DNA of 24,740 bases from a virus. The stretch covers positions 1 to 24,740 of IMG/VR virus record IMGVR_UViG_3300009034_000199; one strand, 5' to 3'. Position 1 is the first letter of the stretch. Each line of letters begins with the position of its first letter. A program made the translations under genes and the position numbers. The notes beneath the pieces are model-generated. The model searched no databases, was not told the origin of the DNA, and saw nothing but the letters and a program-made list of their open reading frames with translations. Below are positions 5,830 through 14,323 of this stretch, in pieces.

Positions 5830-6042
5830 TTATTCTGGCTCAACATCAGTTACCACTGCTCTTATATCCAATCTTAAACTTACTTTCTTATTCTCTGGAA
5901 TAGTTAAGTCCCATGTCTTTGCATCAACTTCTAAAACTTCTTCGTCCACAAGAATTTTAATGTTTTGACCAGCGACTAAATTAAGACCTGTACTTACATT
6001 AATTACTTTTCTTTCCGGAATTATTTTTACTTCGAAAGCCAC
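5830..6042 (-). CDS. Small beta-rich virion-associated protein, 70 aa
   Basis: Not recognised. All-beta pattern: FEVKIIPERKVINVSTGLNL, IKILVDEEVLEVDAKTWDLT, KKVSLRLDIRAVVTD, with a VxVxx periodicity that suggests a single small barrel or Ig-like half. It lies between a receptor-type tail protein and the endolysin, 9 nt after the former, with an AGGAGG ribosome site. It may be a tail-tip accessory or trimerisation element. No membrane span. Confidence 0.6.
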   Translation of the reverse strand: MAFEVKIIPERKVINVSTGLNLVAGQNIKILVDEEVLEVDAKTWDLTIPENKKVSLRLDIRAVVTDVEPE

Positions 6043-6051
6043 GATTTCCTC

Positions 6052-6894
6052 CTATGGAAGCGGTTCAGTGATTGTATATAAAATTTTTACCCCTCCAAGT
6101 TTAACATCATCTGTCTCATCATTATTATTGATTAAACAAGATAATCTGTAAGAATATGTTGTATTATCTATTACTGGATTAGTTATTGTTGAATCAGCTT
6201 TAGTTCCCCATGCAGTTGCAATATTCTCGTCAAGACAATCCGCCATGTCGGATCCTGCTGTTCCTTGCATATCACATCTTTGCAGAAGTACAGATATAAC
6301 TCCCGTATTATCCTTTTGATAATAATACATCTGTACTTCGGTTACAGTGACTCCATTAGGTAAATGAACTTGGGTAGAATATAGTTGCGAAGCAAATCCA
6401 GCATCAACATTAGATAAAGAACCATCAGTTCCAATAACTCTATCAACATTTGCAGCGTAATCTACTCCCTCAAATGCATCTCCCGAAATTGATAAAGTTC
6501 TTGTAACAGCATGAGTAAATTTTATTTCCTTACCATTACCATCATTATCTATTTCAACAACATCTGCATTTGAACTTGCATGATCCTGTTCTGCCAAAAT
6601 TAAAGCCCCAGATGTCTGATTCCCCTGATTGGAGATAATAACTGGAGTTCCAGATGTATTTATTGCTCCAACTTCTAATACTGCATCAGTGGTTGCAAGC
6701 GAAACAATTTTTAAAGAACTTTTATCATTGACTTGGTAGATAGTTAATCCGTCAACTGCACTTGCAGGTGTTATGGTCTGGCCTCCGAGATCAGTCCGAA
6801 TCATCATCGCATCATTCTCACCAAGGGCATCCATTTGCTGATAAGTTAATAAACCTTTGTAAATAAATGTGGCAGTGAGATCAGTATATGCCAT
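6052..6894 (-). CDS. Probable receptor-binding or tail-tip protein, 280 aa
   Basis: A Ser/Thr/Asn-rich beta protein at the end of the tail module. Residues 1-30 (AYTDLTATFIYKGLLTYQQM) look like an attachment segment. Residues 35-125 contain short strands and a repeat-like array, and the C-terminal half (about 150-280) resembles a jelly-roll with YSTQVHLPNGVTVTEVQMYY and final strand VKLGGVKILYTITE. Genes directly upstream of the endolysin and after hub proteins often encode host-binding tip proteins. The family is not recognised, so the role comes from position and composition. The GGAGAG ribosome site is well placed before ATG 6894. Confidence 0.6.
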   Translation of the reverse strand: MAYTDLTATFIYKGLLTYQQMDALGENDAMMIRTDLGGQTITPASAVDGLTIYQVNDKSSLKIVSLATTDAVLEVGAINTSGTPVIISNQGNQTSGALILAEQDHASSNADVVEIDNDGNGKEIKFTHAVTRTLSISGDAFEGVDYAANVDRVIGTDGSLSNVDAGFASQLYSTQVHLPNGVTVTEVQMYYYQKDNTGVISVLLQRCDMQGTAGSDMADCLDENIATAWGTKADSTITNPVIDNTTYSYRLSCLINNNDETDDVKLGGVKILYTITEPLP

Positions 6895-6904
6895 AATTAC
6901 TCTC

Positions 6905-7255
6905 CTATTTTATCGTCTTGGTTTCACTATTTAAAAATTGAATCTGTATCCTTGCACATGCTTTGCATTTCATAGAAACTTCTTTGAATCCATGAGGACA
7001 TTCATTATATAATGGAATTTTTTCTTTTTTATGGCAACTTTTATAAATAAATTGATCCTTGACTTCAATAAATATCGGATTGATTTCACTATTGTATAAA
7101 TATTCCTCTTTATATTGACAGATTGCACAATAATCATCTATTTTTATTTTACCAAAAGAACATTTTTTTTGTTTACAAACTATAATTTTTCTCTTAACTT
7201 CTTCCTGTACTTCCTGCCCATTTATTTTAACTCCTTTACCGAACTTCATCCCCAT
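6905..7255 (-). CDS. Cys-rich metal-binding protein within the tail module, 116 aa
   Basis: Eight cysteines fall in two groups of four: C27, C32, C43, C46 and C74, C86, C97, C100, with CAIC and CKAC knuckles. This is the signature of two zinc-ribbon or iron-binding sites. The N terminus is basic (KFGKGVKINGQEVQEEVKRK). No tail family known to me has this pattern. It lies between the hub-like protein and the probable receptor-binding protein with short gaps, so it may be a folding or host-takeover factor hitchhiking in the tail operon, or a metal-stabilised tip subunit. The start is uncertain: ATG 7255 sits very close to GGAGG and ATG 7249 fits slightly better. Confidence 0.7.
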   Translation of the reverse strand: MGMKFGKGVKINGQEVQEEVKRKIIVCKQKKCSFGKIKIDDYCAICQYKEEYLYNSEINPIFIEVKDQFIYKSCHKKEKIPLYNECPHGFKEVSMKCKACARIQIQFLNSETKTIK

Positions 7256-7264
7256 AAACCCTCC

Positions 7265-8938
7265 TCAATTAAGATAATATAAAGGTTGTATTGAACTACC
7301 TGTTGTAGATAGATAACAAAATTGTTTATCCGAGTCCGTAGCTGAATCAAAATCAGAAGCTTGCGGAGAAATTCCATCACCTTCCTCTGCCGAACTACCG
7401 AGAAAACACCATTGTAGCCCTGTTGTCCCAACATTTGAAACAATCAAATTTATCACTTTCGGAGTGGATTCAAAATCTTTATCTACTTCTATAACTTCTA
7501 ATAATTTTTTAGAATAACTTGTTCTGGCATCAGTGAAGAAAATTTTATCAGCCAAGTTAGTTCTTATTGCATCAAGTCCTGTTTCAAATTCTATTTCAGT
7601 GGGAGGCAAACCATATTTATCGATTATCCTATCAGCAAGCCATTCTTGAGCTGCACGGTTCGGAGAGTACCAATAATAATCAGTCCAAGTAAAAGGATTC
7701 CTTAATCCATAGTCGGAAATTGAGGTAGCATTTGAATTAGAATAAATATCATCTGTAGTTTCGCTTGCATTAGACCAAGACCAACTCGCACTTCTTTTAC
7801 ACCTTACTGTAACCTTATTTATTATCTTGGCAGTATCCTCATCAGCATCCATTCCTAAAACCCATTTATCATCTGAAAATTCATGGAGTAAAGGAGTTAT
7901 ACCGAAAGATGGTTTGTAGGAAGAGAGGGAGATTCTCCCTTTCCTATCTGTATAAATCGAACCAAGAGAATGAATAATAATTTCCTCAACGGCCTGAGCA
8001 GCATTTTTATCATAAGGAATATAACCCGTTAAATCATTATCAATATCAGCTACAGCTTGAACAAAAGATAAATAATTTATATCGGTATTATCATCTGACT
8101 TTGTATGGTCAAAATCAAATACTGCTGCACTCCAAGCATCTTGCGTTTCCGAATCATAACCATAGCCAGTAAAAATAGACCATAGAATTTTAGCGAGATT
8201 AGTAGTTGTCCATTCAGGATGTTGAACTGCTGTAAAAGTAAATTCATCACCTATGATAAAAGGAGTGCCTCCTTCTGTAATGGTAAATTTTATTCCATGA
8301 GTTGCATCTGAAAATTCTGTTCCCATTGTTGCAGTCCCTATTGAACCAACTCCATCCTTCACTACATCAAAAGTCCCTGGCCCACCATTTGTTACATCAT
8401 CACAAGTTACTGTCCATCCATTTGAAACCGTAGCAAATGGCAGGGTAGCCACTTCTGACATTACTCCATTGCCTGTATTCCCAGCATTGGCAACCGGAAT
8501 TAAACCTGTAGGGAAAGTATTTAAATCTTCATCAACTAATCTTTGAGATATTTCTTGACAAAATATATAACATCGTTGTTCATCATAATCAAATTTAACA
8601 TCTTTGATTATCATTCTTGATTGTTCAAGATATCCAAGTCCGTAAAAACCCAAAGAGAATTTTATTTTTTTACCATGATATTTTATACCATAAAAAATAG
8701 AACCTGAATCCGAGGGAGTAAAAGTATCTTCTGTATTATCAAATACATATCTTGTATCACCACCAGATATTTTATCAGGAGCTCTTTCTTTTTCTTGGTT
8801 AAAAGTTGCTCCACCAATATAATAATCGGTAACGTCAGTCCAAGTACCAGCGGAAAGTTCCATCTCTATCTTATCTACTGGCTTAGAACCTTGCTCCTGT
8901 TCACTGAAATCTTTCCAATAATCATTTATTATCTGCAT
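7265..8938 (-). CDS. Tail hub / baseplate-type protein, 557 aa
   Basis: A large tail protein directly after the distal-tail genes. The N-terminal 130 residues match the start of many siphophage hub proteins: YYIGGATFNQEKERAPD, then KYHGKKIKFSLGFYGLGYLE, strands that contact the tail tube. Residues about 155-245 look like an inserted beta domain (GTFDVVKDGVGSIGTATMGT, then FIIGDEFTFTAV). Residues 290-420 contain the DLTGYIPYDKNAAQAVEEII region and an IYTDRKGRISLSSYKP strand typical of gp27-like hub domains. The C-terminal part has LADRIIDKYGLPPTEIEFET followed by strands, typical of the last hub domain. It probably forms the trimeric hub through which the tape measure passes. Confidence 0.7.
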   Translation of the reverse strand: MQIINDYWKDFSEQEQGSKPVDKIEMELSAGTWTDVTDYYIGGATFNQEKERAPDKISGGDTRYVFDNTEDTFTPSDSGSIFYGIKYHGKKIKFSLGFYGLGYLEQSRMIIKDVKFDYDEQRCYIFCQEISQRLVDEDLNTFPTGLIPVANAGNTGNGVMSEVATLPFATVSNGWTVTCDDVTNGGPGTFDVVKDGVGSIGTATMGTEFSDATHGIKFTITEGGTPFIIGDEFTFTAVQHPEWTTTNLAKILWSIFTGYGYDSETQDAWSAAVFDFDHTKSDDNTDINYLSFVQAVADIDNDLTGYIPYDKNAAQAVEEIIIHSLGSIYTDRKGRISLSSYKPSFGITPLLHEFSDDKWVLGMDADEDTAKIINKVTVRCKRSASWSWSNASETTDDIYSNSNATSISDYGLRNPFTWTDYYWYSPNRAAQEWLADRIIDKYGLPPTEIEFETGLDAIRTNLADKIFFTDARTSYSKKLLEVIEVDKDFESTPKVINLIVSNVGTTGLQWCFLGSSAEEGDGISPQASDFDSATDSDKQFCYLSTTGSSIQPLYYLN

Positions 8939-8942
8939 AATA

Positions 8943-9422
8943 TTATCCTGCTACGTTATATTTTACTACGATGTATAAAAGTTTTGCATCTCCAGACATA
9001 TCATCTGCACCGTCATCAGCATCTCTATGAATTTTTAGTACACATAAATCAGAAGGTGAGATTCCTGGGGTACTAAAAGTTAAAGTTCCCTTCCCAAGAT
9101 ATTCAGTTGTGCCTTGAACCGTATCAGTCAAAGATTCAGTTGTAGCAAGAGCAGTATCCCATTCTTCACCTTCCGCCTTTCCTTGCAAAAATACTTTCCA
9201 AACAACATCTCCTGAAGTTGCTGCTGCTTTCCAAAATATATCAATAGTTATGGTTCCCGAATCATAAAAATTATCCATCCAGAAAACCCAGTAAGCAAGT
9301 TCATCAGTTCCATCATCAAAAGCTAAATACTTATATGCTGGCGTAGCCGCTTCTGTTGTTAATGCGGGAGCATTTGATGGATGTGGGATATAAGAATTAG
9401 GATCCAAGATTATTGCTGGCAT
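8943..9422 (-). CDS. Jelly-roll virion protein, 159 aa
   Basis: A beta-sandwich protein. After a Pro-rich start it has YKYLAFDDGTDELAYWVFWM, then SGTITIDIFWKAAATSGDVV, then strands ending AKLLYIVVKYNVAG. This combination (aromatic-rich strand, W-K-A/S-x-T-S-G-x-V-W/K) is widespread in phage tail accessory proteins that may bind carbohydrate. It lies between the distal-tail and hub genes, and its ATG overlaps the upstream stop region with a GGAGG site. Exact role unknown: a tip decoration or sugar-binding subunit is the best guess. Confidence 0.6.
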   Translation of the reverse strand: MPAIILDPNSYIPHPSNAPALTTEAATPAYKYLAFDDGTDELAYWVFWMDNFYDSGTITIDIFWKAAATSGDVVWKVFLQGKAEGEEWDTALATTESLTDTVQGTTEYLGKGTLTFSTPGISPSDLCVLKIHRDADDGADDMSGDAKLLYIVVKYNVAG

Positions 9423-10085
9423 TTAAACCTCCGTGAATTCTAAAATATTCCCTCCAACTATATCAAGCTGTGGAGCAGGTGGAGTAAACATTACTTCAAA
9501 ACATCTATATACATAATTAGTTTCAGTTGCAATCTGATGTTCATATCTTGTTGCTAAATAAAATGGAACGTGCATATTATAGAATCTCATAATTTCTGCT
9601 TTTTGATTATTTCCCAGATATCTTGAAATATCTATGGTGATATTATATTTAGTTTTATATTGTTGGGAACGAAGTTTACCAGCTCGGTTTCTTCTGAAAG
9701 CTTCAAACAAATGTGCAGGTTCCATTCGAGGTAAAGTTATCGGTTGATTTTCTAAAATATAAGTATCGGTTACATCCGCCTTATTTATAAACATCCAAGA
9801 AGTAGCTGAGACATCTGTGCTTGCGGAAGTATTTACAATGAACGAGCTAACCTCCCGCCAAGGTTGCCAAGAAACTACAAATGGTCTCCATCGATAAAAA
9901 TATCTACCGTTGCCAGTTGCTGTTACGGTATCGGTTGAGGTTGCAAGATTATTATCTTCATGCAAAAGTGTAGCTCTGAAATCGAGGTAACCTTTACTGA
10001 CTTGAAGCCAATATTTTGTGGCTGAAGTTACATCTCCCCAGTCCAAAGTTATTGCATTATCATTTTTCAAAATTTCATTACTCAT
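9423..10085 (-). CDS. Distal tail-type protein with FN3-like N terminus, 220 aa
   Basis: Residues 8-88 read like a fibronectin type III domain: ITLDWGDVTSATKYWLQVSK, then GRYFYRWRPFVVSWQPWREV. Residues 100-220 contain ITLPRMEPAHLFEAFRRNRA, YNITIDISRYL, AEIMRFYNMHVPFYLATRYE and the closing beta segment. That layout is typical of siphophage distal tail proteins, which cap the tube under the hub. Directly after the tape measure is the usual place for this gene. FN3 domains are common add-ons in tail proteins and may help weak surface adhesion. Confidence 0.65.
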   Translation of the reverse strand: MSNEILKNDNAITLDWGDVTSATKYWLQVSKGYLDFRATLLHEDNNLATSTDTVTATGNGRYFYRWRPFVVSWQPWREVSSFIVNTSASTDVSATSWMFINKADVTDTYILENQPITLPRMEPAHLFEAFRRNRAGKLRSQQYKTKYNITIDISRYLGNNQKAEIMRFYNMHVPFYLATRYEHQIATETNYVYRCFEVMFTPPAPQLDIVGGNILEFTEV

Positions 10086-10087
10086 AA

Positions 10088-11719
10088 TTATTTCCCCGAA
10101 AACTGTTCTCCAGTCTTTCTTAAAAGTCTTTGCACTGGTTGATATATTTTATCTCTCACTAATCTATCCCACATAGTTTCATCCGAACCTATAAAAGTTC
10201 CAGTAAAGTGGTTTATGATTGTAATACCTCTTCCTCCACCTTGATTTCCAACTCTTCCAGGTGGAGTGAATCTTTCACCACCATGAGCCATGACTGGAAC
10301 AGGCCGACCAATGGGCCCGGGAACGGTTCCGCCATGTTGAAATCCAAGCAAACCCCCGACAAGACCAAGTACACCACCACCAGTAACAGCTCCAAGTGCA
10401 GCCCGTAATGCTTTTGCTAATCCAATTGTTCTTATAATTTCATCAGCTATACTTCTTAGGGCAACATCAACAATATAATCTCTAAACTTTCCCCAAGCGG
10501 AAGTCCAATCTGTAGTTCCTTCAACAAATAAATCCGTAATCTTACCTTGCATTTCTTCTATTTCAACCGCCTCTTGAACTCTTGCTTCTTTTTTATATTC
10601 CTGAAATGCCAAAAATATTGCCTTTTGTTTTACTTCATTATCCTGTACTGCAAGAAATTCTCGTTCCAAAGAAGCAAATGTTCCTTTTAAATCCAACTCA
10701 CCTAATTGCCTTCTAAAATTATATCTATCTTGAATTTCCTTTGCTTCAGCTTCACTCTCTTTTTCTCTTGCTTCTTCTTTTAATTTTTCAAGTTCTGCCA
10801 ATCGTTCCTTTTCTTTTTCACTCAATCCTTCTGTAAATTCTTCTTGTTCAGTTCTTGCATCTATAAATTCATTAACTGCTTCCCATTCCTTTTTAATTAG
10901 ATATGAAAGAAGTGCATCTCTCTCACCCAAAGATATATTGGCTTCATCTAAAAATTTCTTTGCTTTTTTAGCTGTTAGTGCAATTCTTTCAGTTTCTTTA
11001 TTAGTCCCAGTTAAAACTTTCATAAGTCTTGTAGCAACTCCAATAAGATTATTCAGCCCTGGGATTAAAGTTTCTCCTATGACTTCATACAGGTCTCCTA
11101 TTTGATTTTGAAATTGTTTCATTGGACCAATTCCAGATTTTGCTATTGCTTTTGCTGTTCCCCCAAATTGTTTATCTAAAGTCTCAAGTACCTCTACCAT
11201 CCCACGGGCATCGTATCTGGCTTGATCTATCACTACCCCATAAGTTTTTAAAACGGAAGTCTGCCCCAGTATAGCTCTGCCTGCATAATCGGCAGCAGCT
11301 CTGACATCTTTACCAGTAGCAGCCGCAAAATCAAGAATAATTGGAATTGATTTTTTTACTTCTTCCTTGGTAAGACCATAATTCAAAAGAAGTGCCTGTG
11401 CGGTAATTATCGCTTCATCACCATAAATTGTGGCTTGTTGTAAAGCACTTGCTTGGTCTTGTAAAACTTTTGAATTTTCTTTGGTATAATCATTCTGAAC
11501 TCGTAAGGCTGCATTTAATTTGGTAATTGCTTCTTCTTGAATTGCATAAAGTTGAATAGATTTTTGTATCTGTTTGTATATAACAGCAGCTGCCAAATAA
11601 CTTCCAAGTTTTCTAAATGCACCATCAAGTTGAGAGACACCCTTTGAGGCTTTCTTGGTTTCTCCTTCAACTTGTTTCCCGCCCTTGGCACGAAGCAGGA
11701 TTTCCATTACTGATGCCAT
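10088..11719 (-). CDS. Tape measure protein, 543 aa
   Basis: Sets tail length and passes through the tube into the host. The N-terminal 250 residues carry the characteristic helix with AIQEEAITKLNAALR, ATIYGDEAIITAQALLLNYG, and TGKDVRAAADYAGRAILGQT followed by GPMKQFQNQIGDLYEVIGET, motifs of the TP901/phage tail tape-measure family. A coiled-coil region spans about 270-400. A Gly-rich hydrophobic segment (ALGAVTGGGVLGLVGGLLGF) is followed by HGGTVPGPIGRPVPVMAHGG, the standard C-terminal signature. At about 1.5 angstrom per residue the tail would be roughly 80 nm. It starts 2 nt after the chaperone stop. Confidence 0.93.
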   Translation of the reverse strand: MASVMEILLRAKGGKQVEGETKKASKGVSQLDGAFRKLGSYLAAAVIYKQIQKSIQLYAIQEEAITKLNAALRVQNDYTKENSKVLQDQASALQQATIYGDEAIITAQALLLNYGLTKEEVKKSIPIILDFAAATGKDVRAAADYAGRAILGQTSVLKTYGVVIDQARYDARGMVEVLETLDKQFGGTAKAIAKSGIGPMKQFQNQIGDLYEVIGETLIPGLNNLIGVATRLMKVLTGTNKETERIALTAKKAKKFLDEANISLGERDALLSYLIKKEWEAVNEFIDARTEQEEFTEGLSEKEKERLAELEKLKEEAREKESEAEAKEIQDRYNFRRQLGELDLKGTFASLEREFLAVQDNEVKQKAIFLAFQEYKKEARVQEAVEIEEMQGKITDLFVEGTTDWTSAWGKFRDYIVDVALRSIADEIIRTIGLAKALRAALGAVTGGGVLGLVGGLLGFQHGGTVPGPIGRPVPVMAHGGERFTPPGRVGNQGGGRGITIINHFTGTFIGSDETMWDRLVRDKIYQPVQRLLRKTGEQFSGK

Positions 11720-11720
11720 T

Positions 11721-12143
11721 TTATTTCTCCTGGAAGATTGGAGACATCTTCATAATATTATTAATTAAAAATATTTTTATATCTGTAGTTAACAAATCAA
11801 ATGGAACTTCATCGTCTTTTAAATTCGAATCGGAATAAACTATTTTGGGATAGATAACGGTTTTATCAAACAACCGAGCACAAGCAGAATCCTTATTCAT
11901 GCTATAAAATTTTTCTTTAAATCTATCTGCAACTGCTCGACTTGCTTCCTCGATAGTCTGTCCACTCGCTCTTTCTTTTAAGGCTTCCCTCTTCATTTCT
12001 CTGGTAATCCAATCATTCGCAACTACAGGTTTAAGAATAAATTTTATTTTTTTATTCTTAAACCATCCACCCTGATTGAAATTGTAATACACAGTTTTAC
12101 TTTGTGATTCTAAACCTGCAATCAAATCTTCTCTTACTGACAT
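11721..12143 (-). CDS. Tail assembly chaperone-like protein, 140 aa
   Basis: Position (between the tail tube and the tape measure) and size fit a tail assembly chaperone, which keeps the tape measure soluble during assembly. Visible sequence: a beta N terminus (KTVYYNFNQGGWFKNKKIKF), a helical middle (REMKREALKERASGQTIEEA), and C-terminal LLTTDIKIFLINNIMKMSPI. I see no frameshift: the product ends cleanly 1 nt before the tape measure start, so the two-product (G/GT) arrangement of lambda is not evident. The family is not certain. It is preceded by a terminator-like hairpin (12164-12193) and a strong AAGGAGG site. Confidence 0.65.
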   Translation of the reverse strand: MSVREDLIAGLESQSKTVYYNFNQGGWFKNKKIKFILKPVVANDWITREMKREALKERASGQTIEEASRAVADRFKEKFYSMNKDSACARLFDKTVIYPKIVYSDSNLKDDEVPFDLLTTDIKIFLINNIMKMSPIFQEK

Positions 12144-12153
12144 TGTTTCCTCC

Positions 12154-12193
12154 TTAAAAAAATAGAGATAGCTTGTGTTACCAAACTATCTCT
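12154..12193 (-). terminator. Intra-operon terminator after the tail tube gene
   Basis: A 12-bp stem (12164-12175 with 12182-12193, one G-U pair) with a 6-nt loop is followed by A and seven T on the transcribed strand. It lies between the tail tube stop and the chaperone's ribosome site. Partial termination here would keep tube protein abundant relative to chaperone and tape measure. Confidence 0.85.
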
Positions 12194-12235
12194 AAAAGGC
12201 TCCTTAGATTCCCGCTCCATTTTTCAGAGACTTAA

Positions 12236-13651
12236 TTAATAAGTCGACGTATTGTTCTGAAGAATTGCTTTTACTGAATAAGTATCAGTCGAATCATATT
12301 TAATTTTCATATCAGCAGCAACTCTAATAACTCCACCGCCAGGAACATTAATCGGATATGTTAAAAATAAAACTTTTGGCAGGTGGAAAAATAAATCATA
12401 GTAATGATTACCAGAAATTTGTGCTCCATGAAAATACAATAAGTATTCTCTCGTAGCCCAACCTTGAAAATATGTACTGAAATCAGTTATCTGTTCTGGA
12501 ATAATAGTTTTGGATATTGTTCCAACTCTATAAGCATCACTCTCAATCTTATGAATTGTATTTGAGCTATTCAACGTCGGAGTAGCCACACATCCATTAG
12601 TCCACCCAAAATTCAAATCTGTTACTAAAGTAGAACCATAAAAAATTTCATAGGTAGTAGTGGCATCTGGAGCAGTATGCCAAGCTGAAACTGTTAAAGC
12701 GTCTGTTGTATTACTTATAATTCTTCTGCATTGATTTGCCCCTGTTCCGCCAGTAGTTAAAACTATATTTCCAATTTCTGCATTGGCAGTGAAGGCTCCT
12801 GTATCTACAAGAGTTGTCGTTGAACCTGCCCCACTGGCAGTCGCACCACTTTTCTTACCTATTCCAATGGTACAATCATCCCACATAAAAGGTTCGGTTG
12901 TAGGTAAACCTGACGCAACTGTATTTGCAAGTTCAACAGCAGATTTACCAAGCCATGAAGCAGTGGCAGTCATTATTTTTGCACCAGCACCTATTGCAAA
13001 ATTAAGATTATTAACAACACAACTTGTATATTGAATAGCAGGAGTTGTACCTGTTAAATCTCTATGTAATTCAAGAGTATAGGGTGGAAGTGAACAATGC
13101 TCAGGCCCCACCATAATTTCAAGAGTATCAGCAGCAGCACATGCAGGAGAAGTTACAACGGAAATTTTATTTGAAGTAGCAACCGTATCAGTTATAGTTA
13201 CCCATTGTCCAGCAGCAGCTCCCGTTTTAATATGACACCAACATCCATTGTATATATCATCTGCTGTAACTGAAGTTAAGACTATTTCTGTTCCACTTGT
13301 TGTTGCTTGGGCGGTATCAGAAAGGATAGCACGTCCAGCAGGTGGTTGAAAGACGTGTGTATAAGAGCCAGTATTATTAGTAGTCGCTGGAGAGCGCAAA
13401 GCACTTCTTAAAAGATAACCTATGCCAGCAGGATGAACTTCATGTACCGAATCCCCAGCAACAGTATTCAATCCTTCATATGAATCTGGTTCGTCTCGAC
13501 GAGCTCTTACGTCTGCTGAAATTAATTCTTCAATTGTCAAATTCAAAGTTTCAGAACTGAATGGTAAATATGCAGTTGCAGCAACCGGTGTTCCAAAAAT
13601 TACTTCCGGTGCAATTCCAAAATGAGCAAGCTTCCCTGTTGTTCCACCCAT
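12236..13651 (-). CDS. Major tail tube protein with two inserted domains, 471 aa
   Basis: The N terminus (GIAPEVIFGTPVAATAYLPF) and the following ISADVRARRDEPDSYEGL match phage tail tube proteins (Phage_tube_2-type), hexamers stacked to form the tail tube. The C terminus (VGTISKTIIPEQITDFSTYF and LPKVLFLTYPINVPGGGVIR) is the other half of the beta barrel. Two extra segments lie inside. One spans about 119-180. The other, about 272-339 (STTTLVDTGAFTANAEIGNI, then GANQCRRIISNTT, then PDATTTYEI), belongs to the same small domain type inserted in the capsid protein. The tube is therefore larger than usual and probably carries surface decorations. Very abundant product; a terminator follows. Confidence 0.88.
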   Translation of the reverse strand: MGGTTGKLAHFGIAPEVIFGTPVAATAYLPFSSETLNLTIEELISADVRARRDEPDSYEGLNTVAGDSVHEVHPAGIGYLLRSALRSPATTNNTGSYTHVFQPPAGRAILSDTAQATTSGTEIVLTSVTADDIYNGCWCHIKTGAAAGQWVTITDTVATSNKISVVTSPACAAADTLEIMVGPEHCSLPPYTLELHRDLTGTTPAIQYTSCVVNNLNFAIGAGAKIMTATASWLGKSAVELANTVASGLPTTEPFMWDDCTIGIGKKSGATASGAGSTTTLVDTGAFTANAEIGNIVLTTGGTGANQCRRIISNTTDALTVSAWHTAPDATTTYEIFYGSTLVTDLNFGWTNGCVATPTLNSSNTIHKIESDAYRVGTISKTIIPEQITDFSTYFQGWATREYLLYFHGAQISGNHYYDLFFHLPKVLFLTYPINVPGGGVIRVAADMKIKYDSTDTYSVKAILQNNTSTY

Positions 13652-13657
13652 GATATT

Positions 13658-13846
13658 TTATTCCTCCTCTTTTTCTTTTTTCTTTCTTTTCCTTTTATCT
13701 TCCTTAGTAACATAAGCATCTTTGACTAATCCTTGATATATTAATTGCTCAGCTAATTTATCGGGAACATCGAATCTATCATTCTTTTTAAAAACTCCAA
13801 TACCTACTAACTCACCTGCTTCTTCTCGTATCCATTCAACTCTCAT
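13658..13846 (-). CDS. Small head-tail protein with basic tail, 62 aa
   Basis: Not named with certainty. The first 40 residues (RVEWIREEAGELVGIGVFKK, then LAEQLIYQGLVKDAYV) look like a short strand plus two helices, similar to small proteins that often sit before a tail tube gene and have been called 'head-tail joining' or 'structural' in related phages. The last 20 residues are almost all Lys, Arg and Glu. GGAGGAAATT before ATG 13846 is a clear ribosome site. It is spaced only 6 nt from the tail tube gene. Confidence 0.6.
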   Translation of the reverse strand: MRVEWIREEAGELVGIGVFKKNDRFDVPDKLAEQLIYQGLVKDAYVTKEDKRKRKKKEKEEE

Positions 13847-13855
13847 AATTTCCTC

Positions 13856-14323
13856 CTATGTATAAGTCTCTTGTTCTTCAGTAACTAATCTTCCTTCCAT
13901 ATAATGACAAAGTACATCTCCAAACATTCTTGGTTCCATAATATCAACTTGAAAAGGTGAAGAAGTTAGAACTGTGTTATTCAAACTCGGATTCGCTCTG
14001 AACTTAGCCCTGATACTATCTATAATAACTTGAAATTTATACTCAGAGGTTGAAGTCCATGTAGCATGATCCTTGTAAGCAAAGAAACCTCTGATAATCC
14101 AAATTGGATGAGATTTATTTACTCTACTTGCTTCAGGTTCTTCTTCAATATTCGCCCTTGTAATAGCATATCCATGAATTATATTATTGGAATCTTTAAA
14201 ATAAGAAATATAATCTGCCCAATTTGTTGCAAGTTTATCATATTTATATACAGTATTGGAATCAACTCCAGTTGCTGATTTTAAGATTATCTCAATTTGT
14301 GCTATTACAGTTGCGTAACTCAT
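13856..14323 (-). CDS. Tail terminator / tail completion protein, 155 aa
   Basis: By position between the neck protein and the tube gene this is the tail terminator, a hexamer that caps the tube and joins it to the head. The sequence fits the alpha/beta pattern of gpU-like proteins: YATVIAQIEIILKSATGVDS, a central WIIRGFFAYKD strand, SEYKFQVIIDSIRAKFRANP, and final DVLCHYMEGRLVTEEQE. It starts by ATGA overlap with the neck gene. Homology is inferred from order and pattern; the sequence itself is diverged. Confidence 0.72.
   Translation of the reverse strand: MSYATVIAQIEIILKSATGVDSNTVYKYDKLATNWADYISYFKDSNNIIHGYAITRANIEEEPEASRVNKSHPIWIIRGFFAYKDHATWTSTSEYKFQVIIDSIRAKFRANPSLNNTVLTSSPFQVDIMEPRMFGDVLCHYMEGRLVTEEQETYT

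Noticed and set aside
7246-7443. 65-codon minus-strand frame overlapping the end of the hub gene
   Set aside because: It runs in a different frame over the hub gene's coding sequence, lacks a ribosome site and has no protein-like features.
10208-10408. Plus- and minus-strand frames inside the tape measure C terminus
   Set aside because: They are shadows of the Gly-rich segment, without ribosome sites or recognisable domains.
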